Positions 49,801 to 63,111 of a stretch of DNA of 64,000 nt are shown one piece after another. The notes under the pieces are model-generated. The model saw only the letters and a program-made list of their open reading frames with translations, was not told the DNA's origin and did not search any database. Numbering within the stretch: position 1 is the first letter of the stretch; each line of letters begins with the position of its first letter. The translations under genes and the position numbers were made by a program. Where the stretch lies: positions 186,001 through 250,000 of the forward strand of contig CANTFL010001449.1 in assembly GCA_947650285.1 (NCBI GenBank), given 5' to 3'. Source of the DNA: Hyaloperonospora brassicae. Lineage: Eukaryota; Oomycota; Peronosporomycetes; Peronosporales; Peronosporaceae.

Positions 49801-52800
49801 GTTCTAAATTTTCTCGGCACAACGCAAATTATTGCATAAAGTTACATGTCTTTTTATGATGTGGCGCTATTGCGATATCACCCGCGAGCGCTATCACCCA
49901 TAATCAGTAGAGAAATATACTGGAAGGCGATGGGACGGTAATTTCGCGCAGTGTTGGTTCCCGCATTTACATTTTCTCGTTGATTCCATCAAAACCTGAT
50001 GTAAAATCAAGGGGAAGTATAATATATATTGACGACCACCCCGTCACTACTTTAAGCCAAGACAATGAAAAGTAGAGACACACAATTAATCGCGAAACAG
50101 ATTGTGATGAGAAGTGCTGTCGATACATGGGCATCAGTATTTATCAAATATTCAGCGTCGGTTTGCATAAAAGACATGACGTTACCGCAAAGGAAACGAG
50201 CGCAGACGGAGTTGGCGACGAGTACCGCTCATCTTCCAGGACTCTAATCACTGTAGAGATATATGGCTATCTACGCTACTGGTATGGCCGTCTTAGGCCA
50301 TTTAGATCTTGATAGTTTGGCATTATACAGGACCTATACGGAAAAAATCAGCATGCTTGAACACAGACTTCGTCCCCTTGCCTTGAATAATCACCAATCA
50401 TTCGAGTCCAGCGACTGTTTACTTTTTATAAACCATTGTTCTAAGGATTTTAATTTTCTACAGACAAGGTCTTGAAGCAATTTCTAATGCGTACGGCTGC
50501 ATAATATCTCTGGTGAACCCCGATACTGATCATGTGGCAAATCGGTAAGAGTAACTTGTTGGAGCATTTCTTTGCCGAAAGTGCATGATCCTCTGCTGTA
50601 GAATGCTTGTATGTAGCGCCACTAACCTCCACACACTCACCATCACGCATCCAAATAAAGCTACGGTAACAACACGGCAGAGTATGTGTAGCCTTATACT
50701 GAAGGAAGTTTAAGGTTCGTCGCAACATACGCCTAATGATTGTGTTGGACCTGTAGCGGTAGTAAACCTGGAAGGTACAACCATGGTGTGGGTACTTGTA
50801 CCGTATGGTGTACTAATCATTTGAAGTAGATGGTGCTACGTATGAATGTGAAGGCGTTTCAGCCACCCAATAGATGCGTTTCAGATCTTATTCTAGTAGA
50901 GAGTAAAACCTTACACTTAAGTACTTGGACGCATTTTATCCCCGCGTCAAAATGAAGTACGCTTCAGTTCATATTTGATCCCTGCAATACACGTACCTTG
51001 CAAAGGCGTCTTTGGTCGCTAAGTGTTTACGAGCCTCCTTTAGGCATACACTCATGATCAATTTTTGATGCCGATTCTATAGAACGTTTAGTCCCTTTTA
51101 CCAGGACTAGAAGCATTTGTAAGCTAGTGGACTTGCTCCCGTAACTAGCTCACAAAACCTTACATTGTTGTTTCGAAGAGCTTTTTACTCGCTGAGTCGT
51201 ATATGTTTAAACTTGTTGTCTCGTGAAGTTGTCTTTTCTTCTGCGAACGCATCGACGCTTTTAAGGATAGTCTGTCGGGGACAAATTCCAATTAGATTTG
51301 CTACTGAAGTTACAAAACTACCTGTATGTAGTAGGTATTACATGTCCTTATATGGGTGGTGGATACATTGCTGGTGGAGATACACACATCGTCCACCTAA
51401 ATCATGTGCTTACAGAATTTGGTGCAATAATGTTTTGAAAAAGACATATTGTGCTCTGTCAAAGCATGAAACACAAGTACCTTGATATGGAGCATTTTTA
51501 CAAAAGTATCAAGAGCTTGAGCACGACAGCTATGTGAATATATATCATATTGAGCATGCGAAAGCGAGGATGTTACGGTTCAGGCTTCCGATACCAGCAA
51601 AGCACTTCTCATCAAAAAACGGCTACGATACATGATTATTCGACGATGTATATTACACATTGTGGACTCAAGTTATAATGTTGATATCACCGACATATTC
51701 CTATAGTGTACCTTGTTTCGGCAATAAGAAGCACATTGGAAACCAGTTTTCTGGACTCATCCACTCACTTCTCCGAAACGTGCATCGGAATCTCTTTGAA
51801 TATACGGGTTCGCATCTCCTACCCATTGTCGTGCTCCACGAACGACAAATCAGAGTGTATGCGCCGTGAGCGAAGTGTGCATTTTCATGTGAAATACACA
51901 TTTATACGGGCAAGTCCGTGGGGCATTAACAGCATCACCTAGGAGACACAGCAAGTCGAGAACCCACGAAGTTAAAGAAGCGAAGTAGGAATTACCTTAA
52001 CAAGAAGAACTTAGTTTATTGTCTTTTACAAAGCGCTTTGTACAGCGGTAAAGAGGCTAAATCCCCGTTTCCGTCTTACACTCTAAAACCCTTGAGAGAT
52101 CACTCTTAGCCATAGAGTAAATGTAATTATGTTTTTATTGACTATTATGATTCGCAGTAAGTGCAAATATGTTCCCTAGCTTATGGAGACAAAACGATAA
52201 TCCTATTAACGATTGGCTAATTTTTGGATCCAGCGCCCCAATAATAAACCAATAATAAATAGACGCACATTTACCGCATACTGCCTAAACCCTATATATA
52301 TACATATATATATAATCTTATGAAATCTGTATATACCCAATTCAATAGGTATCCCCATTACATCAGCCTCTCCTGTTCAAGTTGCGTTTACCGCCACGTA
52401 AGCGTCATTGATATATTTCTTATCAAGTATTCGAAAGAAAAGCGCAACGGCATGTCTTCTCGGTCGTCAGATCTGCTCAGTTGTGTGCAACTGAGCAGCA
52501 TGACCCTGGTCATTCACGCGTCGGGATCCCAAAATAGGTTGGGCCATCAAGCGACGATCAGAAAAGAGCAGGCACCGCGCCTCATGGAAGACGGCCTAAA
52601 AACGTGGGGTCTGTATAGCTCTGAAAGTGCTGAAGAACGTGAATCACTTTGGGCTAAAAAGCGACGAACCATGCATTCACCGACGACGCGCTGCAACGGC
52701 CTTATTGCGTAATCAGACGCTAGGACGCGAGTCGATGTGAAGGAACGTTTTTTATTTACTAGATCCAACAGCCCGAGGACACTCATGGTGTGAACTCCAT

Positions 52801-53289
52801 TGGCGGGTTACGGCGGCGCATATTTCGTCTGACAATTTCCCCTACGTGCGGCGTCCATTTCCGTGTGGGGTGCCTATCGTGTCACATATTATTACCACGT
52901 TCAATCCTGCAGGAATAGGACGACTTGATGTATGCACGGGGAATGCACCAGCACATCCGACCATTGATCGGCCGCTACGAGAGGAGTCTCTCAGGTTCCA
53001 AGTATCTACGCTACGTCACATAAGAGAGCGCCCTATCGACCTACAATGAAGTACACGCAGCTGTGACCGATTAACGAACGACTTTCGTGGTCATTCACGC
53101 AGTCGCTCTCTACCGTCATGGTATCCAAACGCTCCCAATCTTTATAATAGACCACGGAATTGTTTGGTCGATCTTCTTCTGTCGCCAGATTGCGAGCTTA
53201 ACGGCTCGCGAGATTGTGGGTGGAACCGATAGAGTCGGACGCGGTCGCGGTCCTCTTACTAGACTTATACTTCTCGGTAACGTCAGAAA
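46874..53289. other. Long stretch with no recognisable gene
   Basis: Only short open frames on both strands. A weak resemblance to a Ty1/copia RNase H (ICVDNTSKIELLS near 48503) is too short to call. A (TA)n-like tract lies near 52294-52316, and an 86-codon frame from the ATG at 52452 to 52712 has no recognised domain. This is probably decayed transposon and intergenic DNA. Confidence 0.5.
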
Positions 53290-53450
53290 CACCGCGAGCC
53301 AATAGACATCGAGGCTTTCACGTGTCGTATGTTTGTAAATACCCAACCAACGGACCTTATAGTGCGTCTCAGTTTGACTCTTCGATGGCGCCGAGTCTCT
53401 GATCGGCGCATGGCGCACGGTGTCTTTATGGCTGGCGATACGGTCCACAA
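53290..53450 (-). pseudogene. Chromodomain relic of the gypsy element
   Basis: Downstream of the integrase tail, the minus strand reads DRIASHKD and then HYKVRWLGIYKHTTRESL, a chromodomain pattern (VRWxGY...WEP) that has lost the Trp-Glu-Pro. Confidence 0.6.
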
Positions 53451-53751
53451 TTCAGCATCGCGCACCCGATGTATCCACCAAGGTAGGAGAAGCATCACGA
53501 CGGGAGGCCTCTTGCGTCGGGTGCCGATTTACATAGTCGAAACATGTATCGTCGAGCGACGTGCTGCACTTTCTTTGTGTTGATGCTGAGGAGACAAAGA
53601 ATGGACTGCTTGATGCTTGAGATAAAGCGAAGAATGGCTGGCGATCGTGCGGCTGCTGTAACGGAGGCTGCCGAGCAGACTCGACGAAGGCAGCAGAGGT
53701 TGGTTGAGCGTCTCCGCAAACTTTACAATGCTGCGCTTAGAGGTCCCGGGC

Positions 53752-54725
53752 CTATCGAGTCTGCACGCTCTCGTGTACGACTTGGTCCCTGAAGTCGTCA
53801 GCGTCGTCGGATGGGTGTGTTAGACGTTGAATCGGCACAGAAGAGCGAAGAACGTTGGTAGGGAGGTCCTCCGGAAGGTAAGTCATTAGCTTCCCGTCAT
53901 AGAACGTCGGTTGGAAACACATAGTGGTAGGCATGTCCTGCGAGTAGGCATCTCCATGTCCCTTAACAACCCAAACAGGGCCAATATGTCTTGACGTTAT
54001 CTTATTAGCGCCCGATTTCGTCACAGATGTTTATGGTAATCCACCTATTCATTAATTCAACTCTGTAACCTTCCTTAAATGTCGACATATTCTTTTGACC
54101 TCTCTTGTCAACGTTCTGCTTTTGTTTAGTAATTGCTTCTTCGAAAGCGTTACGTACAAAACGCGTGTGCCTTGACGTAACAATTGAAAGCTTATTACAG
54201 CAGTCAAACTTCCGGGTGAACTGTGGATTTTAGGAGCACAATTAGCGACGGTAGACGCGATGGGGTGTATCGCTTCGGGATTCTATATGCCGTTGAACGC
54301 GAAAAAAACAGCATTAGTTGATTTGGCAGCAGACTATCTTCGACGAAATCAATCATCGAATTTTTCGGCGCAATGCCATCGGCAGATAATCTTCCACCAG
54401 GCTTATATGAACCAGGATTTATGAAGCAGAAAGAGCAAGAAGACTGGAATGCGAGGGTGCCTCGCGTGATTCACGAAAAATAGCGTCACCTATGTAGTAA
54501 GTGAAGGTCATTGTTGTTTGCAAATTTGGCAAGTGAAAAAAAGAACTTCACGACGTGAACGGCCTCGCATAAATGCACAAGACATCCTGAAACACTCGAT
54601 TCATTTTCCCACTCGATTATGAATGGTCTGCCGTAGCCATAAGCAACCGCGTGCCCGATATTTGAAGAAATTCGGCCCAAACATCCGACGTAAAACGCGG
54701 GCCTCGATTTGAAATAATGAATCAT
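53752..54725 (-). pseudogene. Ty3/gypsy integrase relic
   Basis: The C-terminal frame (54024-53752) reads KSGANKITSRHIGPVWVV, GDAYSQDMP and QPTFYDGKL, the GPY/F-type integrase tail of gypsy elements. The catalytic core is poorly preserved; traces at 54725-54486 keep a LAKFANNNDLH-like block in a broken frame. Confidence 0.7.
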
Positions 54726-55396
54726 GGCAAGCCGTGGCGTCTGATCATAAGATTGATAATGATCTTCGATGTCGTATTTGCCGTAACGTGCGCGGAGACC
54801 AGAGCAAAGTTCACCCTTTTGTTTGATCTATTCTCAAGAATCAGTACGCCCGTGCGTTTTTCTTCATCCGGTGGGAGACCAAAGATAAATCAACGTTGAC
54901 TAAACGCCACAATTCCGTGACAATCGGAAGCGGGCTCAATTAGTCTTATAGAGATATCTTAATGGTTCTTATTATCATGGTGTAGACTTCACACGCTGGC
55001 ATCGTTTACAAGAGCGTGCCAATTTTGTTGGTGTATATATACGTGCGCGGTCACAAAAACAGGCTTTAAATGGTCGCAAACATCTTTTCGCGTTCAGGTG
55101 ACCACTAGCAGGGGTGTCATCACATTCATACACCAATCGTGATCGAAAAGCGTCATCAGCAGATATGACGACGCGTTAACGTTAAAGACGTCTATCCTAT
55201 ATGATAGCAGCGGCACATCAAGCGATTAGTGCTTGATGGTATTTTATATTGGTTTTGACAACTTCGCGATTAATCCCTCACTAGGTTGTCGAAGATAATT
55301 GACCATTTCCGTGTAGAAAATATTATTTGCATCGGAGTTGGCGATCTGAGTTCGGATTGAGAGCACATGTGTTGCAATCATTGCATTTAGACCCAG

Positions 55397-55620
55397 CTAA
55401 ATACAGCACAAACAAATATCGTCGTCTTCTTCATCTTCATCAGCACTACCTGGCTGATGACTCAAATTACGTAAAGAATTGCAATTTGGACGTTGAGAAA
55501 GCGCGGCAGCAAGAACGTTATTCTTGCCGGGTTTGTAAAATACCACTAAATTATACTCTGAGAAGTATGACAACCAAAGAAACATACGCTGGGACATGTG
55601 AGGAGTCTTGACGGCTCTAC
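55397..55620 (-). pseudogene. Ty3/gypsy RNase H C-terminal relic
   Basis: Contains MSQRMFLWLSYFSEYN and YKPGKNNVLAAALSQRP, the well-conserved end of the gypsy RNase H. The usual 'ADALSRRP' block has its Asp changed (AAALSQRP), so even this module has lost a conserved residue. Confidence 0.8.
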
Positions 55621-55776
55621 ACAGTGATCTATTTCAACAGAAATCATCTTCATTCCGAGACAATATTGTTTGACCTTGATTAGCGCACAAAGTTCCTTGT
55701 CGTGAATCGGACATTTATTCTTGTATGTTACATCTGCAGTGACTAAAACCCAACTACACGCTTTCGTCCCTCATCG

Positions 55777-56972
55777 TCAAATTATGAGTGTACATCCCTT
55801 CGCAAAGTTATTCGTATTGCACGTAACGTGAAATGAATAAGATGCATGAGGCAGCATTAGCACGGGTTCCTCGGACAAGCTCAAATTCACGTAGTCGAAG
55901 GCGGATTGATGTTCTGCCTTCCATGACCAAACTGCATCTTTCTTAAGCAAAGTTGGTAATGGCTGAAATAGCTCGGCATAATTCTTCGAATGTTTATGTA
56001 CGTAATCAGCCATACCGAGCCATTATCGTAGCTCGGTTTGGTTTTTGGCCTTAGGCCAAGAACACATCGAGGGCTCTTTCTCGGGTCAGCATGGACACCT
56101 TCCTTGCTAATATAGCAACCGGGTACTGGTATCCCGGGAGCACACTTCGCCAAATTCGCGTATAAACTATTCTCTCAAATTAATTGAGATACCTTATTGA
56201 GTGCCTAAGGTTATTCTCTGTGGCATCGAGCTTTTGCTCAGCGCGGCTGTGAGTAAAAATGCCATCGAAGTAGCTTTGTGCAAAATCGCGTAGCGGGCGA
56301 AATAATTGTGTCACCATCGGATTGAGCGAAATTGGAGCGCTCTTATAGCCTTTTGGCATGACTAGCCACTCTCATAGCATCCCGTTTGGGTTGCTGACAG
56401 CAGTGAATGGGATTGCATTGTCACTCATTACCATCTTATACAATTCATTTTTCAGATCGATGGCATCAAAATATCGTTGCCGGACATGGTATCCGATACC
56501 ATGTCTTTAGGTGGAGTCGGCGTTTGTGCCAGGGTCTTGGCGTCATCGACAATTTCGAAGCATGCACAATGCGCCAACCTCCGGTAGATTTGTTTACGCA
56601 AAATTCGGACACGAATGTGGTAACTACTTTCACGAAGATGTCTAGACTTTCGGTGGCTTTCCCAATTTCTTCCATTGCGATAATATGATCACGCGGTACC
56701 GGCTACTACCGCTTCATGCAATTCTTCGATCCTGGAACAAGAGGAATTTCGTGCCGCATGCCACGATGCGCTGGAAGTCCGGCGGCGAACGTCTTTGGAA
56801 AGATATCGGCATACTCGCTAGCTATATCATAAACACGGTTGCTTATAGAACGAAGGGCTTCCCAGGACAGCTTCAAGAAAGGTTCTTCTCGCGCTGATTT
56901 TGGATCGGATCTCTGTGTTCGAGCCTCCATAACTTCTTCACTAGCTGATTTGGCGGATGAAACGATGCACAC
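55777..56972 (-). pseudogene. Ty3/gypsy reverse transcriptase relic
   Basis: The N-terminal part (56972-56706) has YADIFPKTFAAGLPAHRG followed by HEIPLVPGSK, the typical lead-in to the gypsy polymerase. A palm segment at 56675-56466 has GGWRIVHASKL. The connection region (56013-55777) has YAELFQPLPTLLKKDAVW and PVLMLPHASYSFHV. The stretch between, which should hold the catalytic YxDD block, is scrambled by frameshifts. It is inactive. Confidence 0.82.
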
Positions 56973-57322
56973 TTGCTCGATGTCGCTGGCCTTGAGGTCA
57001 TGAAGACAAAATTTCTATGGTAGGTCTGATAGAGATGTGATCCCTGCATAAGGGCACGAGGGCCTGGCAACATCAATGTTGCAGCCGTGATGTGGAAACC
57101 CCTTTACATATATTATTAAGCCTACGGATACCGTCACAACGGAATTATTTTCGTTAGCACTTGGACGAGAATTTTGTTATCTAATCGGTCTGAGTGCTCC
57201 GATCGTGCGCTTAAGCTTTTCTTGCGTCTCGAGCCACTGCTCGAGTCTGGCACGTCGCTGTCTCCAAAAGACGATATAATCTCCTCTGGACGTGGGAGCT
57301 CTGACTCTATCACGTCAGTCAC

Positions 57323-58037
57323 ATTCTGATCTACAATCCACTTATTTTTGTCGATTAGAGGCAGGAGCTCGTCGTAGACGAACTCATATGTATGCGAGAG
57401 CTCGTTCTATACCGCCTCGGAAACAATCGGGAGTCTTTGCTTGGCCGATTTATGTGTATGCGGGCCCTGTTTAATAGCCTTTTCTATAGCTCTATCAGTG
57501 TGACTGAACATATCGATTACAGGTGACCATCGCTCTCTCTGTGCTGACTTATAGTCGTGCGAGTTCGTTCACGACAACGACGTCAGGCAAATCGGATTAC
57601 GCATCCAACAATGAGTGAACACTGCACTCACGTCATATATGCTTCGTCGTTTGACGGACCGAGATCGCCAATCTATCGTCGGATGATACCGTGACAGCCA
57701 TGCTATTCCCACAATATAACCAAATGCATAGTTTGTCTCATACACTAGATATCCATTATTGCTTTGAAATTGTCGAGCGTGTTTGGCAAAACCACTGTTT
57801 ATGCGGACACGCTGTAGTGTCCATCAGCATGTTTGACAACGTTGCCATCCGTAACTTCTCGAACGACAACAGTAGACGGGACAAGAGACAAACATGATGC
57901 TCAAAAGATGCTGTTGTATGCACCCAAAACCCAACAACACTCGCAGTGGTCGATTCACTCCAGCAACGCTGAGAATGATAAAAAATAGTCACGACGCCTC
58001 ACGCATGGTGGTGGCGTTGAAGCGAGTATGAACCACT
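57323..58037. other. Non-genic stretch between gypsy and LINE remnants
   Basis: No domain recognised. The gypsy 5' end and the LINE 5' end may both lie here, but no boundary can be set. Confidence 0.5.
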
Positions 58038-61000
58038 TTGAGGATAGTAGCACGAGCGTTTAGGCCGCAACGCTCGGGCTCCATTTCTGCCAGTAGATCG
58101 CCCCGCTACTACTGGAACCACTCTTATTCTGGCGGGACCATCAACGAGACTATATCTCTACGCAAGCAAGCTATGCTCATGGTCACCAGCTCTGGTTATA
58201 TGCAGACGGCCGCACGATGGCCTGTCTCGACGCACCAAAATACTTCATCATGTTCTGACTACATACGTCGCGGCTATATCTTTTGCTGTAACATACTTCC
58301 AGGTTTGCGACTTTGTACGCAGACACATCATCGTCGTACGAGGAAGGGTGTCAAAATATCACGCGTACTGCCGACGTCAGAGCCATGCACAGCTCTGCAT
58401 ACCACCCGTGTGGGAGGCGCGGTGCGCGCTTGCCAAGGCACCTTACACAAAGGGATCGCCGAGCAGCCGGAGTCGGATGGAGTTGAATATGAGTACTCAC
58501 CCATTCGTCCCGATGCCGGTTGGGAAGGCCCCCCACCAGAAGTGTCGGCCGCCCTCGTACCTAGGGCGGCAGCCGGACGAATTTCGTACGCGGCTGCGGT
58601 TAGCGAACTCGTCGATCCCCATGTCTCCGACAATTTTAACCAATCGGAACTCGGCGATTGTACCCGTCCGAGACTCGACGAGTTACGTCGGAACAGGCTC
58701 GACGAATTTCGCCGAACGGACTCGGGCTAGGATCGCCGATCGGACTCAAGCAAAATTTGCCAACCTGACCATGCCAACTTTCTTCACGCTACTCCGGTCA
58801 ATGTTGCCCGCCCAACCTCCGCCGATGATGTTGAGGGGACAGATGTTCCAAGGATTGCAGGTCGGTCCTGCTGCGCGCGGTCACCAGGGCGTGGGTTGAG
58901 AAGCCGGACGATGATCTGCGTCCAAAAAATTTCCGATTGAGGATGAGGCGCTTGCGGCATGGACGATGAGGTGGCATCGTTTTGCCTCCTCCGCCTGGAT
59001 TTCTGGTCTTCACGCACCCGCGAGCTACAAGGGTCGTGATGCTTGATTTTTCGAAGCGTATCTCGAAGGCAAGCTTATTGCGATTGTACCTTTGTGTGTG
59101 CGTATGCCCCAATACATAGCGGAGAAGGTGTTGCTCTACAAATCTTGGAACGACAAGAGGGGATAAGGAGTCCGATGTTATGAGTCAAGAATTGGTCAAG
59201 GGTGCCAAGCGGACCAGTTACGCCGCCGACACGAGGCGCCTGTCTTTCATTATGCCGGATCAAGCAGCTGCTGCGATCTGGCATGCCAAGACAATTCTGT
59301 TTTGCGGTAAGCGTCTTCAGATGTTGTGTCCAGATACGATGGAGCGCGACGACGTTACTATTCCGTTGCTACCTGCCACGTCGCTCGGTAGACACCACTT
59401 GCAATATCAAGTCTGGCTACTGGCCAATATAGTGGCAGCAAATTTGGTCTAAGCTATTTTGGAGTCCATTGTTTCCTGTGCGGTGACATCCGTGACTCGT
59501 GGATGCTCAAATGGCTCGGAGGTGTATGATTCGAATTTTTGTGGCGACTTTGGACACATTGTCATGTCCCGAAGAACTCAAGCTGGTTTTGCGCATCGCA
59601 ACCTCTAATACGGAGATATTCCTCCACCATTTTCAGTACTTCCAACGCGTTCCAAATTTTACCTGCTACTCGCCTTATTACTCTAGTTCCAAGTGCGGTG
59701 GGCGCAAAGCGCTTCTCACGTTCAGCATCAACGCGAGTTCACCGGCATGCCACTTTCTCCGCCTCACGTCAGTGGGTTGACTTTTAACCACTTGGACGTT
59801 GCCTGTCGCAAGCAGCATGTATCTGTAATTGCGGACTCATTGATGGCGACCTAGGTGAGGTTGAAAGCGGATGGCGAAAAGGCCCCCTGTTGAGTACCGT
59901 CTCGCACGCACCTCCTCGTGCTGCTCACTCGGGCAAAACCACCGCGTCTCCGGTCGCGGGATGCCATACCCCTCGTGGCGGCACTACTCGCGTCAGTGGG
60001 ATGTCAACGACCGAGTGGTTTGACCCTGGCGCGAACAAGAAAAAGCGAAATGTGCGTCCCCCGATGAACACCATCCAGCCCAGCGTCAGGACCTCATGTG
60101 ACACCAACCACGCATTCGCAGTTCGCCAAGATTGACGATTCACGAAATTCGCCTCTTCCGAAGTCGACGACTACTTCACAGAAAATTTCTGCGACCACGG
60201 TCTCAGCAAGCAAGACCCCACTTAAGCTGGCTAAGGCCACGGATAGTCTTAAGGGCGTTTCAAAACTTGTCCAACCTGCGCCAACGCCCTCTGCCTTTAT
60301 TAAGGTGATTAATCAGCGCACGCGGGTGATTCGGGAACTGGACCAATTACTGCGTGGACATCATGCAGTTGCTGCCGTAGTTCCAACTCCTGCCCCGGGG
60401 GACGGCCCGTCTTTTCTTCCAAAGGCATTGAAGGAGACGGCGTTTGAGTCGGCTCGTTTACACGTAGCTGCCGCACGAAAAGAGTTCAAGGAAATTGAGT
60501 TCGTAGCCGCAGAGAAGCAGCGCGAGGCCGTTTCAGAAAGTCCTGCTGCTTCGAGGTTCATGCTCAGACACTAGAAGCAGTTATTGCTACTGACACCAAG
60601 GAAAATAAGGGGCCTGCCTCGCCCTACAACGAAGGTGGAGAGTTGCGGCGATTGGAGTACGAATACCGTTCCGCGGGGTCGGTGGTGAATCGATCGAACA
60701 TGGATGAAATGACCGCAGCAGCAACACTTAAAGCTCTGACACGCCAAATGGCAAAGACAACACCAAAAATGAAGCTCGTGACCGAAGTCAAGGTTCCTCG
60801 AATGATTACACCACCCCGCAAGTTGATGCCTGCTGCACTGGCGGAAAGATGAAGATAGCAAAGTAGGTCCCTGATCTAGCGTTTGCTAGCCTCTTACATT
60901 AGCCGCAAACGGGGTATCACAGGTGGGGCGTCGGAACCACCACCTCGCACGGTGCCGTTCGCGGCGGATCCTCATTCTCCAGGACCGTCGAAACTGCCAC

Positions 61001-62210
61001 CAACGTGCCCCCAGGATTCGAACGGGCAGCAGTCACAGGATCTCAATGTTTCCCTAGCTGAGAGCACGGTTGCGTATGGCGCCACCATGTGCCTACATGA
61101 TCTGGATGAAGGGATTGTAACTCCGCCTCCCTGTGCCGCTTGTGTACCTATCCTAGCGGACCTGACCAAGGCGATCGAGGAAGAGCTTAAGGCCTCGTCT
61201 GGAGTACTCGACGACCTCGAACGGATGCTTCTGGCTCGCCGAAGCGTCCGGTCGCTGGCATGGGCGATGTGTGTTCGGTGGTAGCGGTCCGGTCCCCGAT
61301 GGCACACGTTCGCGCTCCCGATACTCACGACCATACTTTACGGCAACCATAGTGCGCAAGGTTCCAGACACTGCATCTGAAGCGGTGGCGGCCGCTGCTG
61401 AGCCGGAAAGTACGAAAGAACTCTTAGCGAACACGGCTGCGATTCGCAAATAGGACAGCCAGCACAAAGCTGATGCAAAACTTACGGCTATCATGCCAGT
61501 GAGTCTAAAGGAACAAGTGGCGTGGATAAACACGTGGGCCTTAGAATTGGCGCGACTCATCTCTAATATACCTTATCCAATCGCTTATCTCACCTCGATG
61601 TCGGGTGATTCCCTGCGTTTCTTTGGACATGCCATCAACAGTAAATCTCAACTGGCTGTGATCCGGCTCCACACCACACACGCCGATGTAAAATTACGCG
61701 ATCTGTGCACGGGTTGGACCACCACGGCGGATAGAAAAACTGGTCAGATTAGATGTACAACGACGGATAATAATCAATGGTGGCGACGATTTAGCAAACT
61801 ACAGCCCGATTTAGAGCGCGCGACTGTCGTCGAACCGCTTGGTGACTTGGATCATTGGGAAGTCCTCAATGTGCTGTGCGTTTTGCTACCAAAGCTCGCC
61901 CACATTAAGATTGATACGGACGTGGTAATGCCGCAAACGAAGGCTGTGCTATACCACCTCTACATAGATGTGCGCGCGGCGGTCGTCGGCATTCTCTGAA
62001 AAACTGCAAACTGGCAACCGGCGCTTGACCTTATCGCTCGCGATGGTCAGCTGCTGGAAACGTCGTACTGAGGGCGTCTCGTGTGATCTAGAGTGTTATC
62101 TGCCTCGGTTCACGCGCCGACGTCGTCGTAGACTTCTGTTGAAGGGGTCCCGTCAATCTCGCAACAACAGCATCGGTCTCCATTCCCAAACACTGCTCAT
62201 CTTGGTTTAG
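58038..62210 (+). pseudogene. LINE ORF1-like (gag-like) region
   Basis: A series of plus-strand frames is interrupted by stops. 58038-58730 is Pro/Arg-rich with GRISYAAAVSELVD. 59180-59452 contains AKTILFCGKRLQMLCPD and ATSLGRHHLQYQVWLL, an RNA-binding-like segment. 59890-60574 is Ser/Thr/Pro-rich with a following Ala/Lys/Glu helix region. 61493-61999 is another 168-codon frame. No CCHC knuckle was identified. Assignment rests mainly on position ahead of the endonuclease and on the broken, same-strand layout. Part of it could be unrelated sequence or nested insertions. Confidence 0.5.
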
Positions 62211-62429
62211 TCACTTCCGACAGAGCAATTTTAAAGGAACCATCAATTTGGTTCTTCTGCATTTAAACGCGCGTCACTATTGGTGAGTCCATTACTATGG
62301 AAAACCTTTACTCCTCCTGGGGCTCGGTGCACAAGAGTGGACGCTCGTTCTGAACTGAGTCGGAGCACTCTAAAGCGGGAGAGGCGATGTTATTGAAACC
62401 CTACTCATAGGTCACGGAATTGGTCACGT

Positions 62430-62880
62430 GGTCTGAGGCGCATTGAACGCCGCAATGGATGGATGTCCAGCTCAAGGTCCTGGGAGAAAACTTCTTGTTG
62501 TCAACGTGTATGCACTAAGTGTCTAGACTGAGAGGGATTCAATGTTCGAGAGCCTTCTACTTCTTCCACAGGAATACGACAGACCCATGTTTGTTGGTGG
62601 GGACTTCAATTGTGCTTCAGAGCCGCAACTGGACCGTTCCTTTATATCTCCACCCGGAAGACACGATTCTTTGGCGTTGCGACGGCTTCTCGGTCGAGCG
62701 CAGCTCAGTGATGTTGTTGATGGTGACATGGAGATCGCCGAAGAGGAGAGAGATGTACCGGCATTTCACGCGGCGGATCACACTTAATTCTACACTCTGC
62801 AGGGCGGTGGTTTGGCGGGTTCGCGACTAGATAAGTGGTGTGTGAGCTCGCGGCACGCTTACTAGTTTCAATACGTTGCT
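62430..62880 (+). pseudogene. LINE APE-type endonuclease relic
   Basis: Shortly after GRKLLVVNVYA (about 62481) the frame shifts into a stretch with FVGGDFNCASEPQLDRSF, the Gly-Asp-Phe-Asn catalytic block of apurinic-like endonucleases. RHDSLALRRLLGRAQLSDV and VPAFHAADHT follow. After a stop, SRLDKWCVSS matches the 'SRLDRWYVS' block. This enzyme nicks target DNA to prime reverse transcription. The N-terminal half of the domain is not recognisable. Confidence 0.82.
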
Positions 62881-63111
62881 ATGTCGGTACCTGGTCCTGA
62901 TGCCGACCACAATGGCATCACCATCAGGATCGGCGTGCTTCATCATGTGGTTCGTGTCCGAAAGCCGATGCGTGTATCTTGTTCCAGGCTGTGCACATGC
63001 GGCCGCGCACAAAGACATCATTGCGACCACCACGTTGGGCCAGATTTGAGCTGACGCGATCAATTTTGTTTCGACGTTGGACTATACCACAGCCTAGAGC
63101 TTGGCCGACTG

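Larger units (their letters stand above)
53290..57322 (-). mobile_element. Decayed Ty3/gypsy chromovirus-like retrotransposon, pol region
   Basis: Minus-strand domains are in the canonical order: reverse transcriptase (56972 to about 55780), RNase H (about 55770-55397), integrase (about 54725-53752) and chromodomain (about 53450-53290). All parts are in shifted frames with stops. No LTR pair was found in the flanks and the gag/protease end is not recognisable. The chromodomain places it near the chromovirus clade. Confidence 0.8.

Noticed and set aside
52452..52712. Gag-like 86-codon frame
   Set aside because: Charged composition only, no motif, and no attached pol sequence in the same direction.
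53544..53792. 82-codon plus-strand frame with an Arg-rich helix
   Set aside because: It is antisense to the gypsy integrase-chromodomain interval and lacks any family resemblance.
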